This document shows positions 9,824-19,078 of a stretch of DNA of 64,000 bases, piece by piece (the stretch's first letter is position 1; every line of letters starts with the position of its first letter). The notes below the pieces were generated by a model. That model saw only the letters and a list, made by a program, of their open reading frames with translations, had not been told where the DNA came from and did not search any database. Location of the stretch: positions 1-64,000 of the forward strand of contig NZ_LMJE01000009.1 in NCBI RefSeq assembly GCF_001429245.1, read 5' to 3'. The position numbers and the translations under genes are program-made. The DNA is from Rhizobium sp. Root274 (lineage in GTDB: Bacteria; Pseudomonadota; Alphaproteobacteria; Rhizobiales; Rhizobiaceae).

Positions 9824-10303
9824 ATGAAACTGAATAAAATCAAAGACAACGAAGGCTCGTCGAAGGACCGTATCCGCGTAGGTCGCGGTATTGGTTCCGG
9901 CAAGGGCAAGACCGGTGGTCGCGGTGTGAAGGGTCAGAAGGCTCGTTCCGGCGTTGCAATCAACGGCTTCGAAGGCGGCCAGATGCCGATCTATCGTCGC
10001 CTGCCGAAGCGCGGCTTCAACAACATCTTCGCATCTGAATACGTCACCGTATCGCTCGGCCGTATCCAGACCGCGATCGATGCTGGCAAGCTCGACGCCA
10101 AGTCGACGATCGACGCAGCAGCTCTCAAGGCTGCCGGTGTGATCCGTCGTCCGAAGGACGGCGTTCGCATCCTGTCGGGTGGTGAACTCAAGGCCAAGAT
10201 CTCGGTCGAAGTCGCCGGCGCCTCTAAGGCTGCCGTCGAGAAGATCGAAAAGGCCGGCGGTTCGGCCAAGCTGCTCGCAGCTGCCGCAGAAGCCGCTGAA
10301 TAA
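9824..10303 (+). CDS. rplO: 50S ribosomal protein L15
   Basis: The 159-residue product ([20 protein letters not shown]) is L15. The glycine/lysine-rich stretch [20 protein letters not shown] near residues 20-40 is the extended rRNA-binding arm. An upstream in-frame start at 9767 overlaps rpmD and is rejected because GGGGGAAGTCATC and the ATG at 9824 give the family N-terminus. A terminator-like hairpin follows. Confidence 0.96.
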   Translation: MKLNKIKDNEGSSKDRIRVGRGIGSGKGKTGGRGVKGQKARSGVAINGFEGGQMPIYRRLPKRGFNNIFASEYVTVSLGRIQTAIDAGKLDAKSTIDAAALKAAGVIRRPKDGVRILSGGELKAKISVEVAGASKAAVEKIEKAGGSAKLLAAAAEAAE

Positions 10304-10314
10304 GTGACGAACCG

Positions 10315-10346
10315 ATCGCCCGGGGTGCTTCACACCGGGCGATTTT
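10315..10346 (+). terminator. Intrinsic terminator after rplO
   Basis: ATCGCCCGG at 10315-10323 pairs with CCGGGCGAT at 10335-10343 and four thymines end the structure. It lies 12 bases after the rplO stop and 190 bases before secY, so secY probably has its own promoter in the 236-base gap, although I cannot place one convincingly. Confidence 0.65.
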
Positions 10347-10539
10347 GCTCCCATATGTGAGCCTCACGATCCCAGGACGGAATGGACGTCGTTTCGTCTT
10401 CCGGGTCATCTGGAAAACAAGGGTGTGAGGCATGCGGTTGCTCGCCAACTTCTCCCCGCGCCCTGTTTTCTGAAAAACAGTTTGAACGAACAGCCTACGG
10501 TCGCGGAAGTCGCGCCGGTCAAGGTTTGCGGAGAATTTC

Positions 10540-11880
10540 ATGGCTTCTGCAGCGGAACAACTGGCCTCGAACCTCAACTTCTCGACTTTCGCCAAGGCGG
10601 AAGATCTGAAGAAGCGCCTGTGGTTCACCCTGGCCGCATTGCTGGTCTATCGCCTCGGCACGCATATTCCGCTGCCTGGCCTCAATCCCGAAGCCTATGC
10701 GGCGGCCTTCCAGGGCCAGTCCGGCGGCATCCTCGGCCTCTTCAACATGTTTGCCGGCGGCGCTGTCCAGCGCATGGCGATTTTCGCCCTCGGCATCATG
10801 CCTTACATCTCCGCTTCGATCATCGTGCAGCTGATGACCTCGGTCGTCCCCGCGCTTGAGAACCTCAAGAAAGAGGGCGAGCAGGGCCGCAAGATCATCA
10901 ACCAGTATACCCGCTACGGCACCGTTCTGCTCGGCGCGCTGCAGGCCTACGGCATCGCCGTCGGTCTGGAGTCTGGCCAGGGCATCGTTGTCGACCCGGG
11001 CATCTTCTTCAAGATTTCTACTGTTCTCACGCTGCTCGGCGGCACCATGTTCTTGATGTGGCTCGGTGAGCAGATCACCTCGCGCGGCATCGGCAATGGT
11101 ATTTCGCTGATCATCTTCGCCGGCATCGCAGCAGGTCTTCCGACCGCGATCGCCCACACGCTCGAACTCGGCCGCACCGGCGCCATCTCGACCCTGCTGA
11201 TTCTCGCCGTCATCGTCGTCGCCATCGGCGTCATCGGCCTGATCGTCTTCGTCGAGCGTGCGCAGCGCCGCCTTCTGATCCAGTATCCGAAGCGCCAGGT
11301 CGGCAACCGCATGTTCCAGGGCGATACCTCGCACCTGCCGCTGAAGCTCAATACCTCGGGCGTTATCCCGGCAATCTTCGCATCCTCGCTGCTGCTGCTG
11401 CCCGCGACTGCCGCAGGCTTTGCCGGTGGCGCACAGATGCCCGCCTGGGCCACCACGATCATCGCCTCGCTCAGCCATGGGCAGCCGGTCTACATGCTGA
11501 TGTATGCCGCCCTGATCGCCTTCTTCGCCTTCTTCTACACGGCCATCGTCTTCAATCCGAAGGACACGGCCGACAACCTGAAAAAGCATGGCGGCTTCAT
11601 CCCCGGCATCCGCCCCGGTGACCGCACCGCCGAATACATCGATTACGTCCTGACCCGCATCACGGTCATCGGCGCGATCTATCTCGTCTTCGTCTGCATT
11701 CTTCCCGAACTCCTCATCGCACGCACCGGCATCCCATTAGCCCTTGGTGGTACGTCGCTTTTGATTGTTGTCAGCGTCACCCTTGATACTGTAGCACAGA
11801 TCCAGGGACATCTGATCGCCCAGCAATATGAAGGCCTGATCAAGAAGTCGAAGCTGCGTGGAGGAAAGAGGGGACGATGA
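10540..11880 (+). CDS. secY: Preprotein translocase subunit SecY
   Basis: The 446-residue product has the ten-helix pattern of SecY, the channel of the general secretion pathway in the inner membrane. Conserved blocks include [20 protein letters not shown] (plug region), [16 protein letters not shown] near residues 85-105, and [14 protein letters not shown] cytosolic loop text ([13 protein letters not shown]). GGAGAATTTC precedes the ATG. The stop overlaps the adk start by four bases (ATGA), the standard secY-adk arrangement of Alphaproteobacteria. Confidence 0.97.
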   Translation: MASAAEQLASNLNFSTFAKAEDLKKRLWFTLAALLVYRLGTHIPLPGLNPEAYAAAFQGQSGGILGLFNMFAGGAVQRMAIFALGIMPYISASIIVQLMTSVVPALENLKKEGEQGRKIINQYTRYGTVLLGALQAYGIAVGLESGQGIVVDPGIFFKISTVLTLLGGTMFLMWLGEQITSRGIGNGISLIIFAGIAAGLPTAIAHTLELGRTGAISTLLILAVIVVAIGVIGLIVFVERAQRRLLIQYPKRQVGNRMFQGDTSHLPLKLNTSGVIPAIFASSLLLLPATAAGFAGGAQMPAWATTIIASLSHGQPVYMLMYAALIAFFAFFYTAIVFNPKDTADNLKKHGGFIPGIRPGDRTAEYIDYVLTRITVIGAIYLVFVCILPELLIARTGIPLALGGTSLLIVVSVTLDTVAQIQGHLIAQQYEGLIKKSKLRGGKRGR

Positions 11881-12527
11881 GACTGATTCTGTTAGGACCG
11901 CCGGGCGCGGGCAAGGGGACCCAGGCCCAGCGGATCGTGGAGAAGCACGGCATCCCGCAGCTCTCCACCGGTGACATGCTTCGTGCCGCGGTTTCCGCCG
12001 GCACGGAGGTCGGCAAGCGCGCCAAGGCGGTCATGGACGCCGGCAAGCTGGTGTCCGACGATATCGTCATCGCCATCGTGTCCGAACGCATCGATGCGCC
12101 TGATTGCGCCAACGGCTTCATCCTCGACGGCTTCCCGCGCACGCTGGTTCAGGCCGATGCGACCGAGGCCATGCTGTCGGGCAAGAACCTCGACCTGTCG
12201 GCCGTGATCGAGATCCGGGTCGATGACGAGGTCCTCGCCGATCGAATCGCTGGTCGTTACACCTGCGCTAACTGCGGCGCCGGCTATCACGACGAAAACC
12301 TGAAGCCGAAGGTGGAAGGGGTCTGCGACAAGTGCGGCTCGACGCATTTCAAGCGCCGTCCCGACGATAACAGGGAGACGGTCCGGACCCGCCTCCAGGC
12401 CTACTACAAGGAAACCTCGCCGCTGATCGGCTATTACCACGCCAAGGGTAAGCTGCATTCGGTCGACGGCATGGGCGAGATTGATGCCGTCACGGCCGAG
12501 ATCGAAGCCATTCTCGCCCGGGTCTGA
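11877..12527 (+). CDS. adk: Adenylate kinase, zinc-LID type
   Basis: The 216-residue enzyme interconverts ATP plus AMP and two ADP. The P-loop [10 protein letters not shown] is at residues 7-16, and [10 protein letters not shown] is the NMP-binding/catalytic strand. It has the long LID with two CxxC pairs (CANC near 129 and CDKC near 149), so it should bind zinc structurally, unlike the E. coli enzyme. It is translationally coupled to secY. A nine-base-pair hairpin includes the stop codon. Confidence 0.97.
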   Translation: MRLILLGPPGAGKGTQAQRIVEKHGIPQLSTGDMLRAAVSAGTEVGKRAKAVMDAGKLVSDDIVIAIVSERIDAPDCANGFILDGFPRTLVQADATEAMLSGKNLDLSAVIEIRVDDEVLADRIAGRYTCANCGAGYHDENLKPKVEGVCDKCGSTHFKRRPDDNRETVRTRLQAYYKETSPLIGYYHAKGKLHSVDGMGEIDAVTAEIEAILARV

Positions 12528-12535
12528 CCCGGGCG
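12515..12535 (+). terminator. Hairpin spanning the adk stop codon
   Basis: CGCCCGGGT at 12515-12523 pairs with ACCCGGGCG at 12527-12535 around a three-base loop that lies in the TGA codon. No thymine tract follows. It could stabilise the 3' end of the secY-adk message or weaken readthrough into rpsM; it is not a complete intrinsic terminator. Confidence 0.4.
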
Positions 12536-12658
12536 GTTCCAAGAATCTTCGTGGCATCGGTTGCTTTTGTCGACCGATTCCGCTAAAGACCGCGCCAACT
12601 CGCGACATGACTGCGATCGGCGCGTTCTTCCTGAGACGGAAGACCGGGTTCGATCGTT

Positions 12659-12687
12659 TTGACGTGTTGAGAACCCGATTTGTAATT
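12659..12687 (+). promoter_or_regulatory. Candidate promoter for rpsM and the alpha block
   Basis: TTGACG at 12659-12664, a 17-base spacer and GTAATT at 12682-12687 form a moderate sigma-70 match 69 bases before rpsM. A promoter in the 228-base adk-rpsM gap would make sense because the adk end is structured. The -10 element is a weak match. Confidence 0.3.
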
Positions 12688-12755
12688 GCGGCTCATTCGG
12701 GCCGTGTAACGAGACACCACTTGCCGGATGGCAACTGGAAGCAAGGAGAATAGGC

Positions 12756-13124
12756 GTGGCACGTATCGCTGGCGTCAACATCCCGACTGCGAAGCGCGTT
12801 GTTATTGCGCTGACCTATATTCACGGGATCGGACCGAAGTTTGCACAGGAAATCATGGAAAAGGTCGGCCTGCCCGCTGAAAAGCGCGTACACCAGCTGA
12901 CCGACGCCGAAGTTCTGGCTATCCGCGAAACCATCGACCGCGACTACCAGGTCGAAGGCGATCTTCGTCGCGACACCGCGATGAACATCAAGCGTCTGAT
13001 GGACCTCGGCTGCTACCGTGGCCTGCGTCATCGCCGCGGCCTGCCGGTCCGTGGTCAGCGCACGCACACCAACGCCCGCACCCGCAAGGGTCCGGCGAAG
13101 GCGATCGCTGGTAAGAAGAAGTAA
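12756..13124 (+). CDS. rpsM: 30S ribosomal protein S13
   Basis: The 122-residue product ([20 protein letters not shown]) is S13, the 30S head protein contacting the P-site tRNA and 50S bridge. The start codon is GTG at 12756, well placed after AAGGAGAATAGGC; no ATG gives the conserved N-terminus. The basic tail [20 protein letters not shown] is complete. A strong hairpin separates it from rpsK. Confidence 0.96.
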   Translation: MARIAGVNIPTAKRVVIALTYIHGIGPKFAQEIMEKVGLPAEKRVHQLTDAEVLAIRETIDRDYQVEGDLRRDTAMNIKRLMDLGCYRGLRHRRGLPVRGQRTHTNARTRKGPAKAIAGKKK

Positions 13125-13146
13125 TTTTTCGAGACAGTCGGAAAAG

Positions 13147-13182
13147 GGCGGTGGGCGTCAGGGTAACCTGGTGCCCACCGCC
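13147..13182 (+). terminator. Strong extended hairpin between rpsM and rpsK
   Basis: GGCGGTGGGC at 13147-13156 pairs perfectly with GCCCACCGCC at 13173-13182, and inside the loop CAGG (13159-13162) can pair with CCTG (13167-13170). TTCATCCTATT follows, a poor thymine tract. It lies in a 129-base gap. Attenuation, a processing site or a binding site for a ribosomal protein are possible roles; none can be shown here. Confidence 0.55.
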
Positions 13183-13253
13183 TTCATCCTATTGCCTCGA
13201 TTGGTGTAGCCGCTGGCATTACGGCGGTGTTTAGATCAACTGAAAGGAAGACC

Positions 13254-13643
13254 ATGGCCAAGGAAGCCACACGCGTCCGCCGTCGCGAACGCAAAAACAT
13301 CTCGTCGGGCGTTGCTCACGTCAACTCGACCTTCAACAACACGATGATCACCATCACCGACGCACAGGGCAACGCAATTGCCTGGTCGTCTGCTGGTGCC
13401 AAGGGCTTCAAGGGTTCGCGTAAGTCGACCCCGTTCGCTGCCCAGATCGCCGCTGAAGACTGCGCCAAGAAGGCCCAGGAACACGGCATGAAGTCGCTGG
13501 AAGTGGAAGTCTGCGGCCCCGGTTCGGGTCGTGAATCCGCTCTGCGCGCCCTCCAGGCTGCCGGCTTCATGATCACGTCCATCCGCGACGTGACCCCGAT
13601 CCCGCACAATGGCTGCCGTCCGCGCAAGAAGCGTCGCGTCTAA
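13254..13643 (+). CDS. rpsK: 30S ribosomal protein S11
   Basis: The 129-residue product ([20 protein letters not shown]) is S11, a platform protein near the E site. The conserved end [19 protein letters not shown] is present. An in-frame upstream ATG at 13227 would add nine residues; GAAAGGAAGACC and the ATG at 13254 give the standard start. rpoA follows after 97 bases. rpsD is not found here, as expected for Alphaproteobacteria. Confidence 0.96.
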   Translation: MAKEATRVRRRERKNISSGVAHVNSTFNNTMITITDAQGNAIAWSSAGAKGFKGSRKSTPFAAQIAAEDCAKKAQEHGMKSLEVEVCGPGSGRESALRALQAAGFMITSIRDVTPIPHNGCRPRKKRRV

Positions 13644-13740
13644 TCATTCTTCGTCTTGCCGGGCAGGCGGTTTGCCTTCCCGGTGCTTCTCATATTCGGC
13701 CGTCACGATTGAATGGTGATGGCGAACGGAAGGTAAAATC

Positions 13741-14751
13741 ATGATTCAGAAGAATTGGCAGGAACTGATCAAGCCGAACAAGGTGGAATTTTCCTCCTCC
13801 GGCCGCACCAAGGCGACCCTCGTCGCCGAGCCGCTTGAGCGTGGCTTCGGCCTGACGCTCGGAAACGCTCTGCGTCGCGTTCTCCTGTCGTCGCTTCGGG
13901 GCGCAGCGGTTACCGCTGTCCAGATCGACGGCGTTCTGCACGAGTTCTCGTCTATCCCGGGCGTTCGCGAAGATGTCACTGACATCGTCCTGAACATCAA
14001 GGAAATCGCCATCAAGATGGACGGCGACGATGCCAAGCGCATGGTTGTCCGCAAGCAGGGTCCGGGCGTTGTTACCGCCGGTGACATCCAAACTGTTGGC
14101 GACATTGAGATCCTGAACCCCAACCATGTCATCTGCACCCTCGACGAAGGTGCCGAGATCCGCATGGAGTTCACGGTCAACAACGGCAAGGGCTATGTCC
14201 CGGCTGAGCGTAACCGCGCGGAAGATGCTCCTATCGGCCTGATCCCGGTCGACAGCCTCTACTCGCCGGTCAAGAAGGTGTCCTACAAGGTGGAAAACAC
14301 CCGCGAAGGACAGGTTCTCGACTACGACAAGCTGCTGATGACCATCGAAACCGATGGCTCGGTCACCGGTGAAGATGCAGTTGCTTTCGCAGCCCGCATT
14401 CTCCAGGACCAGCTCGGCGTCTTCGTCAACTTCGACGAGCCGCAGAAGGAAGTCGAAGAAGAGTCGGTCACCGAACTCGCCTTCAACCCGGCTCTGCTCA
14501 AGAAGGTCGACGAACTCGAATTGTCTGTCCGCTCGGCAAACTGCCTGAAGAACGACAACATCGTGTACATCGGCGATCTGATCCAGAAGACCGAAGCCGA
14601 AATGCTGCGCACGCCGAACTTTGGTCGCAAGTCGCTGAACGAAATCAAGGAAGTTCTCGCTTCCATGGGCCTGCACCTCGGTATGGAAGTACCGGCATGG
14701 CCGCCCGAGAACATCGAAGATCTCGCGAAGCGTTACGAAGATCAGTATTAA
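13741..14751 (+). CDS. rpoA: RNA polymerase subunit alpha
   Basis: The 336-residue product has the N-terminal dimerisation domain ([20 protein letters not shown] near residues 35-55) and a C-terminal domain that binds UP elements and activators ([20 protein letters not shown] near 290-310). The two are joined by an acidic linker ([11 protein letters not shown]). CGGAAGGTAAAATC precedes the ATG. It sits in its normal place between rpsK and rplQ. Confidence 0.97.
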   Translation: MIQKNWQELIKPNKVEFSSSGRTKATLVAEPLERGFGLTLGNALRRVLLSSLRGAAVTAVQIDGVLHEFSSIPGVREDVTDIVLNIKEIAIKMDGDDAKRMVVRKQGPGVVTAGDIQTVGDIEILNPNHVICTLDEGAEIRMEFTVNNGKGYVPAERNRAEDAPIGLIPVDSLYSPVKKVSYKVENTREGQVLDYDKLLMTIETDGSVTGEDAVAFAARILQDQLGVFVNFDEPQKEVEEESVTELAFNPALLKKVDELELSVRSANCLKNDNIVYIGDLIQKTEAEMLRTPNFGRKSLNEIKEVLASMGLHLGMEVPAWPPENIEDLAKRYEDQY

Positions 14752-14759
14752 TAACAGTG

Positions 14760-14782
14760 AAGGCAGCCTCTAAGCCTGCCTT
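14760..14782 (+). terminator. Small hairpin between rpoA and rplQ
   Basis: AAGGCAG at 14760-14766 pairs with CTGCCTT at 14776-14782 over a nine-base loop, followed by TCCCC. The stem is short and lacks a thymine tract, so it is at best a weak attenuator in the 116-base gap before rplQ. Confidence 0.35.
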
Positions 14783-14867
14783 TCCCCGTCAAACTGCGGG
14801 CGCATGCCCGTATGTGTCAGGAAACGGCAGCCTCTGAGACAGAGCCTGCACTTAAAGGAGAATAGCC

Positions 14868-15290
14868 ATGCGCCACCAGAAAGCCGGCCGCAAGCTGAAC
14901 CGTACCGCCAGCCACCGTAAGGCGATGTTCGCCAACATGGCGGCTTCGCTCATCCTGCATGAGCAGATCGTCACCACCCTGCCGAAGGCGAAGGAAATTC
15001 GCCCGATCGTCGAAAAGCTCGTCACCCTCGGCAAGCGCGGCGACCTGCATGCTCGCCGCCAGGCGATCTCGCAGATCCGCGACGTGTCCGTTGTTGCCAA
15101 GCTGTTCGACGCCATCGCGACGCGCTATGCCACCCGCAACGGCGGCTACCTGCGCATCATGAAGGCCGGTTTCCGCCAGGGCGACAACGCCGCCATGGCC
15201 GTCATCGAGTTCGTTGAACGCGACGTCGACGCCAAGGGCGCAGCCGACAAGGCCCGCGTCGCCGCTGAAGCCGAAGCTGAAGCTGCATAA
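14868..15290 (+). CDS. rplQ: 50S ribosomal protein L17
   Basis: The 140-residue product ([20 protein letters not shown]) is L17, located near the tunnel exit. It has the conserved N-terminus and the ALTTTLPKAK-like segment ([20 protein letters not shown]). The alanine/glutamate-rich tail is usual in the class. AAAGGAGAATAGCC precedes the ATG. It is the last gene of the ribosomal cluster, closed by a strong terminator. Confidence 0.97.
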   Translation: MRHQKAGRKLNRTASHRKAMFANMAASLILHEQIVTTLPKAKEIRPIVEKLVTLGKRGDLHARRQAISQIRDVSVVAKLFDAIATRYATRNGGYLRIMKAGFRQGDNAAMAVIEFVERDVDAKGAADKARVAAEAEAEAA

Positions 15291-15316
15291 GTTCCCTCCC
15301 GTAAGGGAAGGATTTG

Positions 15317-15347
15317 AAAAGCCGGGTGAGCAATCACCCGGCTTTTT
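15317..15347 (+). terminator. Intrinsic terminator closing the ribosomal cluster
   Basis: AAAAGCCGGGTGA at 15317-15329 pairs with TCACCCGGCTTTT at 15334-15346 around a GCAA tetraloop, ending in five thymines. It lies 26 bases after rplQ and is the best terminator in this part of the window. Confidence 0.95.
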
Positions 15348-15469
15348 GCGTTGTTTGTCCGCGTTTCTTGATCCGGCCGCAAGACTGCGAGCCGCTGGCC
15401 AGTCGTTCCGCCGGAAATGGAACAACCAGCCTCTCCTAATGTTTGCCAAACGGCGATACAGGAGACTTC

Positions 15470-16444
15470 ATGACGGCCACAGCCAACAGAGACAGTTACG
15501 ATTGCATCATCATCGGCGGTGGTCCGGCCGGCCTTGTGGCGGCAACCTACCTCGCTCGTTTCCGGCGGAGCGTACTCGTTGTCGATGCCGGGGAGAGCAG
15601 GGCGCTCTGGATCCCGCGCACGCACAATTGCCCCGGCTTTCCCGATGGCATCAGCGGCTTGGAACTGCTTGATCGTCTGCGGGCGCAGGCCCAGCATTAC
15701 GAGGTGCCACTGCACAACGCCCGGGTCGAACACATCGAAGGTAGCGAGGCTTCAGGCTTCGCGGTCATCCTCAATGACCGAGGTTTGACCGCGCGCCACA
15801 TTCTGCTCGCAACCGGCGTGGTCGACCACATCCCGCGCATGCCGAATGTGGAAGAAGCCATTGCCCGTGGCATCATCCGTCTCTGTCCGGTCTGCGATGG
15901 CTACGAGGTCATCGGCCGCCGTGTGGGCGTGCTCGGGTCTGGAAGCCACGCCTTGCGAGAAGCAAATTTCCTCAAGGCCTTTACCGATGACGTCACCATC
16001 ATCGCAGACGATCCCGCAAGGCTGCGGGAGGAGGGAAAGGGGAACGGCGAGGCTGGTGCATTCCCAGTCCTGTCAGGTGTCGCAAGTATGCGGCTGTCCG
16101 ATGCTGGCTTCGAGGTAACGACCGAGCAGGGGGAGCGCGAAGTATTCGACAGCGTCTATCCGGCCCTCGGCTGCTCGATCCGCTCGCAGCTGGGTGAAAG
16201 TCTCGGCATCGCTCTCGACGATCTCGGCCACATCACGGTGGACGGGCATCAGGAAACCTCGAGAAGAGGCATCTATGCAGCCGGCGATGTCGTCCACTCG
16301 CTCAACCAACTGGCCGTCGCCTTCGGCCAGGCCGCCACTGCCGCAACCGCAATCCACAATCGGCTGAGAGAGGGCGGTGCGGCAACCGGTCGTAGCATAC
16401 CCGGGCTCTCCGACCGGATAGCAGCGAGCCCTTCAGGAGGTTGA
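15470..16444 (+). CDS. Thioredoxin-reductase-like FAD/NAD(P) oxidoreductase
   Basis: The 324-residue protein is a low-molecular-weight thioredoxin reductase family flavoenzyme. It has the FAD dinucleotide fold [15 protein letters not shown] at residues 16-30, the redox pair in CPVC (C139, C142), the NADPH-site region [15 protein letters not shown], and the FAD-binding end [14 protein letters not shown]. The CPVC differs from the usual CATC/CAVC of TrxB, so the partner may be something other than the housekeeping thioredoxin. The ATG at 15470 after CAGGAGACTTC is preferred over an in-frame one at 15443. DoxX lies downstream on the same strand, perhaps independently transcribed. Confidence 0.85.
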   Translation: MTATANRDSYDCIIIGGGPAGLVAATYLARFRRSVLVVDAGESRALWIPRTHNCPGFPDGISGLELLDRLRAQAQHYEVPLHNARVEHIEGSEASGFAVILNDRGLTARHILLATGVVDHIPRMPNVEEAIARGIIRLCPVCDGYEVIGRRVGVLGSGSHALREANFLKAFTDDVTIIADDPARLREEGKGNGEAGAFPVLSGVASMRLSDAGFEVTTEQGEREVFDSVYPALGCSIRSQLGESLGIALDDLGHITVDGHQETSRRGIYAAGDVVHSLNQLAVAFGQAATAATAIHNRLREGGAATGRSIPGLSDRIAASPSGG

Positions 16445-16608
16445 GCCTGACATGAAGGGGAGAGGCCGTGCGGTCCACCAAGATCCATTTGCGCCCCTCC
16501 GACCACTCAGCGGCAGACACACAAAAAGTTGCGCGACCTCGCAAAGACGGCCACCTCCCGGTTGATCCACGTCAAGTCCATTTTCCCTGTCAGCGCTAAC
16601 CTCAATCC

Positions 16609-16622
16609 ATCGATATATCGAT
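16609..16622. promoter_or_regulatory. Perfect 14-bp palindrome upstream of doxX
   Basis: ATCGATATATCGAT is a perfect inverted repeat centred 23 bases before the doxX ATG. Such AT-rich dyads are typical operators for dimeric helix-turn-helix repressors. No regulator gene is adjacent, so the binding protein is unknown. The rest of the 194-base gap after the reductase gene shows nothing clear. Confidence 0.45.
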
Positions 16623-16638
16623 TTAAGCGAGGTTCCCA

Positions 16639-17217
16639 ATGGTTGACGCATCCATTTTCAGCAACGACAGAGACAAGCTCATCATCCCGCCGCTATCCGG
16701 CTTTTATGACCGCATCGCCCAGCCCATGGCTTGGAGCATTTTCCGCCTTGCCGTCGGCGGCATGCTGGTCATCGAAGGCTGGCCAAAAATCTTGGCGCCC
16801 TTCGCCCAGGTCGGCTTCATCGAAAAGCTCGGCTTCTATCCCGGCTGGCTCTGGTCGCCGACCTTGGCCGTCCTGCAGGTCTTGGGCGGCCTCCTGATCG
16901 CGCTCGGTCTCTTCACGAGGCCAGCAGCGCTCGCCAACGGTATCATGCTGGCGATCACCCTCTATTTCCACATGAGCCACCCCTATGGCGATGCATTCCT
17001 CACCCCGGCCGGCATCGATGCGCTGAAGGCCGGCAGCGAATTCTTCACGCCGGAAGCGCTGACACGGCTTGTCGATGGCGGCCACACCTTCCTGCATCAG
17101 GTCCAGTCCAAGGCTGAACTCGCCTCGCTCTTCTGGACCGGCGGCGCCTTTCTCTTCGCAGCCTTCGGCGGCGGTTATCTCTCGCTCGATCGGCTGCTGT
17201 TCAGGAAGCAGTTCTGA
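16639..17217 (+). CDS. DoxX family membrane protein
   Basis: The 192-residue protein has four hydrophobic segments (about residues 32-52, 72-92, 98-112 and 163-182) and the DoxX signature of a membrane-embedded glycine-rich first helix followed by GWPKILAPF and LLIALGLFTRPAALANGIML. The family is found with oxidases, quinone enzymes and thiol-stress proteins; the exact activity here is not known. The insert between helices 3 and 4 (SHPYGDAFLTPAGIDALKAG) faces one side. It begins with ATG at 16639 after AAGCGAGG and is preceded by the ATCGATATATCGAT palindrome. Confidence 0.8.
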   Translation: MVDASIFSNDRDKLIIPPLSGFYDRIAQPMAWSIFRLAVGGMLVIEGWPKILAPFAQVGFIEKLGFYPGWLWSPTLAVLQVLGGLLIALGLFTRPAALANGIMLAITLYFHMSHPYGDAFLTPAGIDALKAGSEFFTPEALTRLVDGGHTFLHQVQSKAELASLFWTGGAFLFAAFGGGYLSLDRLLFRKQF

Positions 17218-17241
17218 TCTTCGGACCATAGAACGGATGTG

Positions 17242-17267
17242 CACCCGGCCTTCACCGCCGGGTGTTT
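17242..17267 (+). terminator. Terminator after doxX
   Basis: CACCCGGC at 17242-17249 pairs with GCCGGGTG at 17257-17264 over a seven-base loop, with TTT following on the plus strand. It lies in the 67-base gap between the convergent doxX and sigma factor genes. Confidence 0.6.
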
Positions 17268-17284
17268 CCATTTTCCATGGGGCT

Positions 17285-18592
17285 CTATTTGCAAGCCTGA
17301 ACCCGCCCGAGCAGAAACGCCCGCTCCGCGTCATTGCCGCTAAGCAGGGCCGCCTGCTCGAACGCACTCCGCGCCTCCGCCATCCGTCCCAGCCGAAACA
17401 GGAAATCTCCTTTCGCCGCGTGATAGGGCGGATAGTCCGCCAGCTGCGGCGCGTCCGCAATCTCCTCCAGCAGACGTAACCCCATCTCCGGCCCGAACGC
17501 CATGGCATGGGCAACTGCCCGGTTGAGCGCGACAACGGGCGAGGGCGTCAGCGCCAGAAGCCGGTCATAAAGCGAAGCGCTGAGGGCCCAGTCGGTGTCC
17601 GCAAACGTCGTGGCCCGTGCATGCACCGCCGCCAGCGCCGCCTGCAGCGCATAGACGCCATCCTCACTCTTGAGCCGCCTCACGACCGCCAGCCCCGCCA
17701 GCCCGCGCTGGATCAGCAGCCGGTCCCAAAGCCCCCGGTTCTGCGTTTCCAGCGTCAGCGCCCGCCCGTCGGCCGCCACCCGTGCCTTGAAGCGGGAGGC
17801 CTGCAGCTCCATCAATGCCAACAGCCCATGTGCCTCTGCTTCTTCCGGCGCGAGCCCGACCAGAATGCGCCCCAGCCGCATCGCCTCCTGGCAAAGCTGC
17901 GGCCGGATCAGATCCTCGCCCCGACTTGCCGCATATCCCTCGTTGAAGATGAGATAGATCACCTCCAGCACCGAACCGAGGCGCGCCGCGCGGTCCTCCC
18001 CAAGCGGCACCTCGAACGCGACGTCGGCATCGCGCAGGATCTTCTTGGCCCTGACGATCCGCTGCGCCACCGTGGTGTCTTGGGTCAAGAAAGCCCGCGC
18101 GATCTCCTCGGTCGTTAAACCGGCGATGATCTTCAATGTTAGCGCCGTGCGCTGGTCGCGCGAGAGCAGGGGATGGCAGGCGGTAAAAATCAGCGACAGC
18201 CTCTCGTCCCCGATCGCGTCGTCGAGCCGCGCCTCGATCGCCGCATGGGCATCGCGGCGATCGGTCTCGATATCATGCGTGAGCGCCGCCTCGTGCCGCG
18301 CCATCATCCGCCGCCGCCGCCAGAGGTCGACAGCCCGACGTTTCGCCGTTGTCATCAGCCAGCCGCCGGGATTGGGCGGCGTTCCCGTCCGGGGCCAGAC
18401 GCCAAGGGCTGCGAGCAGCGCTTCCTGCGCCAGATCCTCCGCCAGGCTGATGTCGCCGACATGCCGCGCGAGCCCGGCAATCAGCCGGACCCGCTCCAGG
18501 CGAAAGATCGTCTCGATATCCCGCGCCGCAACCTGCAGGCTCTCGCCGTTTGCGGCGGAAGCGCCGGCCTGCCTTTGTCCATCCCGTGTCAT
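17285..18592 (-). CDS. ECF sigma factor, ECF42 type with C-terminal TPR-like extension
   Basis: The protein of about 435 residues has sigma region 2 (RLIAGLARHVGDISLAEDLA, then PNPGGWLMTTAKRRAVDLWR) and region 4 (QRTALTLKIIAGLTTEEIAR, then AQRIVRAKKILRDA), followed by about 230 residues of helical repeats (DUF6596/TPR-like), much longer than a simple ECF. This architecture and the neighbouring DGPF/YCII gene define the ECF42 group, which works without a classical anti-sigma factor. I chose ATG at 18592; a second one at 18637, four bases after the preceding stop, is also possible. It is the last gene of a three-gene minus-strand operon. Confidence 0.85.
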   Translation of the reverse strand: MTRDGQRQAGASAANGESLQVAARDIETIFRLERVRLIAGLARHVGDISLAEDLAQEALLAALGVWPRTGTPPNPGGWLMTTAKRRAVDLWRRRRMMARHEAALTHDIETDRRDAHAAIEARLDDAIGDERLSLIFTACHPLLSRDQRTALTLKIIAGLTTEEIARAFLTQDTTVAQRIVRAKKILRDADVAFEVPLGEDRAARLGSVLEVIYLIFNEGYAASRGEDLIRPQLCQEAMRLGRILVGLAPEEAEAHGLLALMELQASRFKARVAADGRALTLETQNRGLWDRLLIQRGLAGLAVVRRLKSEDGVYALQAALAAVHARATTFADTDWALSASLYDRLLALTPSPVVALNRAVAHAMAFGPEMGLRLLEEIADAPQLADYPPYHAAKGDFLFRLGRMAEARSAFEQAALLSGNDAERAFLLGRVQACK

Positions 18593-18641
18593 GGTCGAAA
18601 GTATGGACAGGTTGCCAACCGGGTCAACGACGGACATTGTC

Positions 18642-19070
18642 TCAGGCGTCGACAGTCGAGCTGTCGCCCGGCACGGCGGCCGGATCCATCCAGAAGATCT
18701 CCCAGACATGCCCATCCGGATCCTCCACCGACCGGCTGAACATCGAGCCGTGATCCTGTGCCGGGTTCGGATCGGCCCGTCCACCGCTGGCGGTGGCCGC
18801 CTCCAGCACCCGATCCACCTCCGCCCGCTCGCCAACGGTCAGTGCCAGCAGCACCTGGCTCGTCGCCCTGGCATCGGCGATCGGTCGCCGGGTGAAGTTG
18901 CCGTAATAGGCATGGGTGAGGATCATCACGCCGATCGTATCCGTCAGCATCATGCAGGCCGCATTCTCGTTGGAAAAATGCGGATTGCGCGTCGCGCCCA
19001 GCGCCTCATAGAAGCGCGTCGAAGCCTCGAGATCGGTCACCGGCAGGTTGATGAAGATCATCTTGCTCAT
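18642..19070 (-). CDS. VOC (glyoxalase/bleomycin-resistance fold) protein
   Basis: The 142-residue product begins MSKMIFINLPVTDLEASTRF, the usual start of a one-domain vicinal-oxygen-chelate protein of the lactoylglutathione-lyase-like type, and ends with DPDGHVWEIFWMDP, which supplies the typical C-terminal metal or substrate glutamate. The substrate is unknown. It begins eight bases after the YCII stop codon and is followed by the ECF42 sigma gene. The frame is open further upstream, but the ATG at 19070 has the family N-terminus. Confidence 0.8.
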   Translation of the reverse strand: MSKMIFINLPVTDLEASTRFYEALGATRNPHFSNENAACMMLTDTIGVMILTHAYYGNFTRRPIADARATSQVLLALTVGERAEVDRVLEAATASGGRADPNPAQDHGSMFSRSVEDPDGHVWEIFWMDPAAVPGDSSTVDA

Positions 19071-19078
19071 GAGCCGCC

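Noticed and set aside
16445..16638. Small genes between the reductase and doxX
   Set aside because: Short frames here lack ribosome-binding sites and overlap the palindrome; only the dyad seems meaningful.
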